From contig JAGOUZ010000006.1 in NCBI GenBank assembly GCA_018060985.1, positions 1 to 47,196 of the forward strand: a stretch of 47,196 nt of DNA, given 5' to 3'. The notes beneath the pieces are model-generated. The model was given only the letters and a program-made list of their open reading frames with translations, ran no database searches and was not told the DNA's origin. Each line of letters opens with the position of its first letter. The stretch's first letter is position 1. The position numbers and the translations under genes were made by a program. Source of the DNA: Minisyncoccota bacterium (GTDB taxonomy: Bacteria; Patescibacteriota; Minisyncoccia; Phycocordibacterales; SBAW01). Positions 13,093 through 18,967 of this stretch are shown piece after piece.

Positions 13093-13449
13093 ATGCTTAA
13101 TCCATTTCCAGATCTTTTGTGGCTTGGTTTTTTTGCCCCGACGGTGCTGCGCCTCGCCGCTGCAGCCGTATTACTGATTGGCGCCTACGCGCACTATACA
13201 TCAAAGGGGTCTAACTCAACTGCGCTTGCCGCCGCACACGCGCTCCTAGGTGGCATGCTCTTTTTTGGCTGGTACACCCAGTACGCCGCATTGATTGGCA
13301 TAGTGGGTATTGTCGCGTGTTACGTACTCCCTAAGAAGCTACTTAACGTTGACCCTCTTCCGTGGGCTACATCCCTCCTTCTCTTTGCAATTTTTCTTTC
13401 ACTCCTCGTTTCCGGAGCAGGGGCGTTTGCATTTGATCTGCCTCTATAG
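13093..13449 (+). CDS. Four-helix membrane protein, DoxX-like
   Basis: A 118-residue, very hydrophobic protein with four predicted membrane helices. It contains LRLAAAAVLLIGAYAHY, ALLGGMLFFGWYTQYAALIGIVG and a PKK turn, the size and topology of DoxX/DoxD-like proteins; the assignment is weak. It has a full AGGAGG Shine-Dalgarno sequence 10 nt before the ATG, unusual in this window, consistent with an internal operon position. Confidence 0.6.
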   Translation: MLNPFPDLLWLGFFAPTVLRLAAAAVLLIGAYAHYTSKGSNSTALAAAHALLGGMLFFGWYTQYAALIGIVGIVACYVLPKKLLNVDPLPWATSLLLFAIFLSLLVSGAGAFAFDLPL

Positions 13450-13461
13450 TTCACTCACGGA

Positions 13462-13929
13462 GTGATACTTATACTCGACAACATACGGAGCGTGCATAAT
13501 GTGGGGAGCATATTCCGCACAGCAGATGCCGCGGGTATAGAAACGATATATCTTGTGGGCTATACCCCTACCCCACTCGACCGTTTTGGTACCCCACGCA
13601 AAGACTTTGCCAAAGTGTCACTCGGCGCAGAACACTCTGTACCATGGGAGCAGTTTGAATCTATTGAAGCCGCCACTACTGCCGCCCGTGAACAGGGATA
13701 CGTTGTGGGGGCACTAGAGCAGTATAAAGACTCAACAGATCTTTTCTCCTACACTCCGCCTAAGAAATTTGCCCTCGTGGTAGGTAACGAAGTCGACGGA
13801 GTCTCCTCCGCTACCCTCAAAGCCTGTGATGTTGTTTTGGAAATACCAATGCAAGGCACCAAGGAGTCGCTCAATGTCTCAGTAGCCGCAGGAGTCGCCA
13901 TGTTTACACTCCTCAACAGCAAGTCTTAG
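13462..13929 (+). CDS. SpoU/TrmH family RNA 2'-O-methyltransferase
   Basis: A 155-residue SPOUT (knotted) methyltransferase. Motif 1 is NIRSVHNVGSIFRTADAAG (Asn/Arg catalytic), motif 2 FALVVGNEVDGVSS, and motif 3 IPMQGTKESLNVSVAAGVAMF. It lacks an extra N-terminal RNA-binding domain, so it resembles TrmL-size enzymes; the tRNA or rRNA target is unknown. It starts with GTG, since the family N-terminus begins right there. Last gene of the ruvA run. Confidence 0.9.
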   Translation: MILILDNIRSVHNVGSIFRTADAAGIETIYLVGYTPTPLDRFGTPRKDFAKVSLGAEHSVPWEQFESIEAATTAAREQGYVVGALEQYKDSTDLFSYTPPKKFALVVGNEVDGVSSATLKACDVVLEIPMQGTKESLNVSVAAGVAMFTLLNSKS

Positions 13930-13972
13930 TGGGGACAATACTTCTTGTCTTAAAGAGAGGGCGCCTGCATTA

Positions 13973-14001
13973 TTGACGCATCGGGACTTTTATTATTTAA
14001 C
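13973..14001 (+). promoter_or_regulatory. Possible promoter of the first six-cysteine gene (TTGACG-17 bp-TTTAAC)
   Basis: The near-consensus -35 TTGACG is 17 bp from a weaker TTTAAC, which ends 8 nt before the ATG at 14010, the same geometry as other leaderless promoters here. The 80-bp gap after the SpoU gene has no clear terminator. Confidence 0.4.
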
Positions 14002-14009
14002 AACTCCCC

Positions 14010-15314
14010 ATGCAACGAAAGCGCCGCGTACGCACTCTCTCTTCCTCTCATCCTCAGTGGAAAATTATCACTCTCTCGGTGCTGACAGGTTTTGCATCTT
14101 TTACCACAGGCGGAGTACTGGCTTCTAGTGGAATAATTTCGGGCACATCTAACGCTGCCGCTGTTGCCCTAGCCACTGAACTTGGTCTGGAGAAAGACAA
14201 TAACTGCGACGAGAGAAAGCTCGTCAAATTTAAATCTCCTGGGAGCGGCACGACTAAGGAAGTCTATAGGCTCGATGGCCCGTGGCACGACAGCAATGGA
14301 TGCCTGCTTGATATCCTTAGCGCAGCTGAGGGGCAAAAGGCGGATAAAGCTATCTACGATTTTGCCTATTATCAGATGCTCTATCTACTATCACTACCCG
14401 AGGTACGTTTTGAGGGTGGAGATACAAAATTAAATAACGTACTAGACTCCAACGACGAACTTAGGCACGACAAAATAAAGCGTGTTACGTGGGTCGGGGC
14501 AAAAGGAGAACCATATGACGCCATGGGGCAGTCCGATCTTGGCGGATGGGCAATAAACATGTACAGACTGACTTCAAAAAAAGATGCGAACAAAAAGCAG
14601 GTAGAAGGATACAAAACTGTCGCATTTGGCGCAATGGATACGATACTTACCCCCGTAAGCGACGGAGGGCTACTCTCTCGTAACGACTGTAAGGAAAAGA
14701 AAAGTGAGAAGTGCTCATTCTTCCACTCAAAGACCAACGAAAATGTAGAACCCAGCAAGGCGTGGACTATGAACAAGCACATGTATGCGGCCAACAACCT
14801 CTGGGTGTTTGGAAAAGATCTTGAAAACTCGGGTGAGTCTACTCTTAAGTCCAAAGCGGACAAATACAAAAAGGCTGCGGTTGAAGGCATGCACCAACTT
14901 GTGTACGGCGAGAGTATCAAGACCGGCAAGACACCTACTCTTTTTGACTACGTACCTCGGAACAACGGCAAGGCTATACAGAATAGCTGGATTTACTACA
15001 GCATAGACACCGATACTCGTAATGGTTATTACCTTGATGCCAAGGGTAAAAACTGCAATTACCACCAACTTGTCGTAAGTCTCCTCGTAAGGAACTTCAA
15101 GGCTATGGGCAATGAGGTAAAGATGGAAGGCTTTACGGAGAAGCGCAGCAACTTGGGCAATAAGTCTATTCTTGAGTACTTAGTACGCTCGTATGAGATC
15201 AAAAAGGAAGACGGCCTCTACAAGAACACCAAAACGGAAGATGGGGGTAATTTTACTGAATGTCTGGACGATAATATCACCAAGGACGACATAAAATATC
15301 TCCGTAGTCTTTAA
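14010..15314 (+). CDS. Secreted six-cysteine family protein, paralog 1 of 3, unknown function
   Basis: 434 residues. A basic n-region, hydrophobic segment (about 18-42) and a small-residue region ending near SNAAAVA form a signal peptide. The mature part shares a full-length pattern with the next two genes: YRLDGPWHDSNGC, YYQMLYLLSLPEVRF, GEPYDAMGQSDLGGWAINMYR, KCSFFHSKT, TMNKHM, AAVEGMHQLVYG, PTLFDYVPR, KNCNYH, KSILEYLVRSYEIK and terminal YLRSL. It has exactly six cysteines (66, 98, 227, 235, 349, 418), all shared. Mostly helical. No named family is recognised; a glucuronyl-epimerase-like helical barrel is a guess. Confidence 0.85.
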   Translation: MQRKRRVRTLSSSHPQWKIITLSVLTGFASFTTGGVLASSGIISGTSNAAAVALATELGLEKDNNCDERKLVKFKSPGSGTTKEVYRLDGPWHDSNGCLLDILSAAEGQKADKAIYDFAYYQMLYLLSLPEVRFEGGDTKLNNVLDSNDELRHDKIKRVTWVGAKGEPYDAMGQSDLGGWAINMYRLTSKKDANKKQVEGYKTVAFGAMDTILTPVSDGGLLSRNDCKEKKSEKCSFFHSKTNENVEPSKAWTMNKHMYAANNLWVFGKDLENSGESTLKSKADKYKKAAVEGMHQLVYGESIKTGKTPTLFDYVPRNNGKAIQNSWIYYSIDTDTRNGYYLDAKGKNCNYHQLVVSLLVRNFKAMGNEVKMEGFTEKRSNLGNKSILEYLVRSYEIKKEDGLYKNTKTEDGGNFTECLDDNITKDDIKYLRSL

Positions 15315-15343
15315 TCTATTACTTACATTTAATTAAACTATAT

Positions 15344-16675
15344 ATGGGTCAAAAACGCTCAGCTCGCCGCAAGCACGCTCTCTCTCACTCGCATTGGAAA
15401 CTAGGCTCGCTTTCTAGCTTAACGGCAATTGTTTCAGTTGTAGTAGGCGGCGCCCTTTTTACCACTCTTGCAACAGGCACCGCATCTGCTGCCCCACTTG
15501 CAACTGATCTCGGACTTGCTGCGGATAACGCGTGCGGTACAGAAACTGCAACCTTTAGAGTTATTGACGGCGCACCACAGCATACCGTGTTTAAACTCAA
15601 CGACGTGTGGCACAAAGCTAATCCGTGTCTTGAAGATCTGACCGAGGCTCTGCGTAAGCAGCCTGCAACTGCACTCATCCACAACTTTGTGTACTACCAG
15701 CTGCTCTACCTCCTTTCAAGACAGCCGGTTCAATTTTCTGACGCGGGGGCTACAAAAGATTGGACGATAAAAAATCTCATAACCGTTCAGGAAAAGCTAG
15801 ATCTCGCCAAACTCAAGCGACTCATTTATACCAGCGCTGAGGGCGAACCCTACGACGGCATGGGTCAGTCTGACATGGCAGTCTGGGCAATTGATACCTA
15901 TCGCGCCATGCTGAGCAAAACTGGCGCCAACCCTGATTACACTGCTGCATATAAAGCAGTAGGTCTCGCTTCAATGGAAACCATTACGGCACTTACTAAC
16001 AACAAGGGTTTGCGTTCACAGCGCAACTGCGCAACTAAGGCGGGCGCAAAGTGCTCATGGTTCCACTCAAGAACAAACGACGAGGGCAGCGCTGTAGAGG
16101 GCCGCACCCTTAACAAACACCTACAGATCGTACGAGACCTCTGGGACTTTCAGAAAGTCCTACGTGCCATCGGTTCGGCTGACTTAACTCCCTTCGCAGA
16201 CAAATACACCGCTGCGGCAGTAGAAGGAGCCAACCAGCTTGCCTACGGCCCAAGCATAAAGGTAGGCAATGTTGCACCGAACCTATTCGACTTTGTGGCA
16301 CGCAAGCCAAGCGGAGAGCAAATTCAACGTAGCTGGTTCATATATGGCTTTACCCCCACTGGGAAAGGGTACTTCCTTGAACAAGTGCCGGAGAAAAACT
16401 GCGGCTACCACCGACGCAATATTAGCCTCATGGTAGATATCTTTAGGCGCTTCGGAGGCTTAATAGACAAAGCGGGTTTCAATACCCCACCCGCAGACAA
16501 TAGCCTAGGTACTAAGTCAGTACTCGAATATCTGGTGCGCGCATACGAGATAAAGACAGAAGAAGGCCTTAACACGAACTCTACCAGCTCTACTGGAGGC
16601 AACTTTGGCAAGTGTTCGGACGACATAGGGGCAGCAATTACCGTAGACGATCTCACCTATTTGCGCAGTATCTAA
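15344..16675 (+). CDS. Secreted six-cysteine family protein, paralog 2 of 3, unknown function
   Basis: 443 residues. A classic signal peptide: RKxxR-type basic start, hydrophobic core (about 24-46) and TASA cleavage site before APLATDLGL. The conserved blocks are KLNDVWHKANPC, FVYYQLLYLLSRQPVQF, GEPYDGMGQSDMAVWAIDTYR, KCSWFHSRT, TLNKHLQIVRDLWDF, AAVEGANQLAYG, NLFDFVAR, KNCGYHRRNISLM, KSVLEYLVRAYEIK and YLRSI. The six cysteines are at 64, 95, 229, 237, 353 and 424. It follows paralog 1 by 29 bp and is probably cotranscribed. A terminator follows. Confidence 0.85.
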   Translation: MGQKRSARRKHALSHSHWKLGSLSSLTAIVSVVVGGALFTTLATGTASAAPLATDLGLAADNACGTETATFRVIDGAPQHTVFKLNDVWHKANPCLEDLTEALRKQPATALIHNFVYYQLLYLLSRQPVQFSDAGATKDWTIKNLITVQEKLDLAKLKRLIYTSAEGEPYDGMGQSDMAVWAIDTYRAMLSKTGANPDYTAAYKAVGLASMETITALTNNKGLRSQRNCATKAGAKCSWFHSRTNDEGSAVEGRTLNKHLQIVRDLWDFQKVLRAIGSADLTPFADKYTAAAVEGANQLAYGPSIKVGNVAPNLFDFVARKPSGEQIQRSWFIYGFTPTGKGYFLEQVPEKNCGYHRRNISLMVDIFRRFGGLIDKAGFNTPPADNSLGTKSVLEYLVRAYEIKTEEGLNTNSTSSTGGNFGKCSDDIGAAITVDDLTYLRSI

Positions 16676-16762
16676 GTCTCCCCAAATAGGGCTATAAATA
16701 AGGACACTTTTTGATATTGCTGTAAAGTACTTGCCAAATACTTGATTGTATGTTAGTATATT

Positions 16763-16788
16763 AAAACACCCACTTTAGGGTGTTTTTA
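16763..16788 (+). terminator. Intrinsic terminator between paralogs 2 and 3
   Basis: A 9-bp stem AAAACACCC/GGGTGTTTT is followed by T residues. It separates paralog 3 from the first two, so paralog 3 probably has its own promoter within the 24 bp after it; none is convincing. The rest of the 137-bp gap is AT-rich and unassigned. Confidence 0.75.
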
Positions 16789-16812
16789 ATTTACTAGTTT
16801 CTCGCAATTATC

Positions 16813-18183
16813 ATGCAGAATGCATACGCACGTCAGGTCTTAGTAATTGGTTCCCTATCTATGAAGATAGGTGCTCTTTTTGTGCTTGCGCTTGCTACTT
16901 TTGTTGTAGCAAATGCTCTTCCTACCACCGTAAAGGCAGCTGGGTTTATTGAAGATACCTACAACTTGCCCACGGAGGGAAACGCGTGTATCGAGTTCGA
17001 CACCGTTGGGTTTAACGCTACAAATGGTGCCCCTGAACATCGCGTCTACAAACTCAACGACGTATGGCATCAGATCAACCCATGTCTCAAGTTCCTCAGA
17101 GGCGAGGCTTCTAAGCGTGCCTCGACTGACCCACTGTACGACTTCGTGTACTACCAGACCCTCTACGTGCTTTCTCAGCCTGAAGTAGAGTTCTACAAAG
17201 GCTCAAGCAAGAAAGGCGCATCTCTTAAGAAGATTGTAAGCAAAGAAGATAAGCTCGACCTAACTAAGTTTGACCGACTTACCTATACTGGGGAAAAAGG
17301 CCAGGCGTATGACGGCATGGGTTCAGCAGACTTTGGCAATTGGACACTTGATATGCATCGCGTCTACTTAGCCAAGTCTAAGGAGTTAGCAAAGACTGGT
17401 CAGACCCTCGACACGGCAAGCCAGGAACAGTCTGCTTCATACATCTCAGTTTCTCTCGCCACGATGGAGACAATTATTACGTCAACAGACAAGGGCGGTT
17501 TGCGCAACACAGCGACCTGCGGAGATAAAATCAATGGCAAGGAGGCAAAGTGCTCATGGTTCCATTCAAAGACCAGCGATGATAAAGACCCTGAGGACGG
17601 TCTTACTATTAACAAGACGTTGAGCGTTGTTCGTGACTTGTGGCGCTATGGCCGAGACCTCCGTTTAACTCAATCTACGGACCTTGTGGCTCGTGCAGGA
17701 AAGTTTGAAGACTATGCGGTAGAAGGAGTAAATCAGATGGTATACGGCAAGGGCATGAAGAAGGCAAAAACTCCTACCCTCTTTGACTTCGTGCCGCGCG
17801 ACAAGAAAGGCAAAGTTATTCAGGACAGCTGGATGTACTACGGTCTTGGTATAAACAAGAAAGAGAAAGACGGCTTTAAAGGATATTATCTGAAGACAAC
17901 TATTGAAAAGAATTGCGGATACCATAGACGCAATATCAGTCTCTTGGCTACGATCTTCCAGGAGATGAGCGGAAAAATAAATATTAAAGGCTTCACCGAC
18001 GAGCGTAAAGACCTAAACAATAAGTCTATTCTTGACTTCATGATTAAGGCCTACGAAATTAAAGAGGATGGCCAGTTGCATAAAAACGAAGACACTACCC
18101 CTCCAGGTAACTTCCAGCGCTGCTCTGATGAAACAGGCGCAGATGTGACCCCAGAGATGTTCGCCTACCTCCGCAGCCTATAA
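16813..18183 (+). CDS. Secreted six-cysteine family protein, paralog 3 of 3, unknown function
   Basis: 456 residues from this ATG; a second ATG 16 codons later gives a more standard signal peptide (MKIGALFVLALATFVVANA, cleavage near VKAAG). The blocks are KLNDVWHQINPC, FVYYQTLYVLSQPEVEF, YDGMGSADFGNWTLDMHR, KCSWFHSKT, TINKTLSVVRDLW, YAVEGVNQMVYG, PTLFDFVPR, KNCGYHRRNISLL, KSILDFMIKAYEIK and YLRSL. The six cysteines are at 59, 91, 236, 247, 368 and 437. It differs by GSAD in place of GQSD and NKT in place of NKH. A strong terminator follows. Confidence 0.85.
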   Translation: MQNAYARQVLVIGSLSMKIGALFVLALATFVVANALPTTVKAAGFIEDTYNLPTEGNACIEFDTVGFNATNGAPEHRVYKLNDVWHQINPCLKFLRGEASKRASTDPLYDFVYYQTLYVLSQPEVEFYKGSSKKGASLKKIVSKEDKLDLTKFDRLTYTGEKGQAYDGMGSADFGNWTLDMHRVYLAKSKELAKTGQTLDTASQEQSASYISVSLATMETIITSTDKGGLRNTATCGDKINGKEAKCSWFHSKTSDDKDPEDGLTINKTLSVVRDLWRYGRDLRLTQSTDLVARAGKFEDYAVEGVNQMVYGKGMKKAKTPTLFDFVPRDKKGKVIQDSWMYYGLGINKKEKDGFKGYYLKTTIEKNCGYHRRNISLLATIFQEMSGKINIKGFTDERKDLNNKSILDFMIKAYEIKEDGQLHKNEDTTPPGNFQRCSDETGADVTPEMFAYLRSL

Positions 18184-18204
18184 TCCCCGCCTACATCATT
18201 GTAA

Positions 18205-18232
18205 ACAAAACCTCCCATGTGGGAGGTTTTGT
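18205..18232. terminator. Strong intrinsic terminator after paralog 3
   Basis: A perfect 12-bp stem ACAAAACCTCCC/GGGAGGTTTTGT with loop ATGT. The A/T-rich outer part allows action on both strands, including tRNA-Lys transcripts from the right. Confidence 0.8.
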
Positions 18233-18242
18233 CACTTATAAG

Positions 18243-18315
18243 TCCGCCCACTTGGATTCGAACCAAGGACCTTCTCCTTAAAAGGGAGCCGCTCTACCGA
18301 CTGAGCTATGGGCGG
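18243..18315 (-). tRNA. tRNA-Lys (UUU)
   Basis: A 73-nt cloverleaf with acceptor stem CCGCCCA/TGGGCGG. The anticodon arm CTCC-CTTTTAA-GGAG gives anticodon TTT. A73; CCA is not encoded (CT follows). Confidence 0.92.
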
Positions 18316-18326
18316 AGAATGAGGCC

Positions 18327-18397
18327 AAAGCGAAAACTTGTTTTTGCTTTAGCGCCGAACGAACCGCCCATATCAAGCGAAGCGAGGATATGGGCGG
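18327..18397. repeat. Two hairpins between the holA-like gene and tRNA-Lys
   Basis: Hairpin 1 (18327-18350) has 10-bp arms AAAGCGAAAA/TTTTTGCTTT around CTTG. Hairpin 2 (18364-18397) has perfect 11-bp arms CCGCCCATATC/GATATGGGCGG around AAGCGAAGCGAG. The hairpin 2 arms repeat the first eight bases of tRNA-Lys (CCGCCCAT). Its loop shares AGCGAAGCGA with the loop of the tRNA-His element. No T-tail marks either as an ordinary terminator. Confidence 0.6.
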
Positions 18398-18433
18398 ATG
18401 TGTGCTTAAAATACAATAAAACCCCTTATTCCG

Positions 18434-18967
18434 CTAGAGTTTTAGTGCGAACCGCTCAAGAAGTAATTCTAGGTCCCCCGCGCCGCGATGGGAGTCGTGA
18501 TACATAAACGTAAGCTCGCGACTAAGCTTTATGTCTTTTAATGCGCGCGCCTTCCATGCAAGCAAGCCTGCAACGGCTTCGGCTTTTTCCCCAGCACGAA
18601 ATGCCTGCATAAGCCCGAGCCACAGACGCTTCTTGTCGTGCGCGGCAAGCGCAAATGTCAGTCCAAACTGATCAAACTTCCATTCTTCTTTCTTTACCTT
18701 AACTTCTTTTATCTTTATTCCTGCTGCGGTAAGCGCGTCGGTATGCTTTTTAAGAAGCTTGTCTTCCTCAAACACAAACGTATGCGGAGAGTCTTTAAAT
18801 GCTTTTGCTTCTTCGAGCACCTCTTCCCCACTGTCGCCCGTTAATATGCCGGCATACATAAATGTCTGCACACCAAAGAGCGCTGGAGTGGTCGCTTGTG
18901 CCAGCAACTCTTCTACAGATATTTCTGTAGTATTTGCCGAGACGTTACCGACAACAACGTGCATCAT
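18434..18967 (-). CDS. DNA polymerase III delta subunit-like (HolA) short form
   Basis: 177 residues. Features recalling HolA are PALFGVQTFMYAG near the start, HTFVFEEDKLLKKHTDALTAAG (compare E-KLDKR) and GLTFALAAHDKKRLWLGLMQAF. The end, AGLLAWKARALKDI plus HDSHRGAGDLELLLERFAL, matches the C-terminal collar domain. It is about half the usual 340 residues and lacks a recognisable AAA+ N-terminal domain. The start overlaps the polA stop as ATGA, implying translational coupling. Clamp loading is inferred, not certain. Confidence 0.6.
   Translation of the reverse strand: MMHVVVGNVSANTTEISVEELLAQATTPALFGVQTFMYAGILTGDSGEEVLEEAKAFKDSPHTFVFEEDKLLKKHTDALTAAGIKIKEVKVKKEEWKFDQFGLTFALAAHDKKRLWLGLMQAFRAGEKAEAVAGLLAWKARALKDIKLSRELTFMYHDSHRGAGDLELLLERFALKL

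Noticed and set aside
14381-14929. 182-codon open frame on the minus strand
   Set aside because: It is a shadow of the first six-cysteine gene. The sense frame is conserved in three paralogs; this one is not.
16757-16762. TATATT as promoter for paralog 3
   Set aside because: It is immediately followed by a strong terminator, so a transcript from it would end before the gene.
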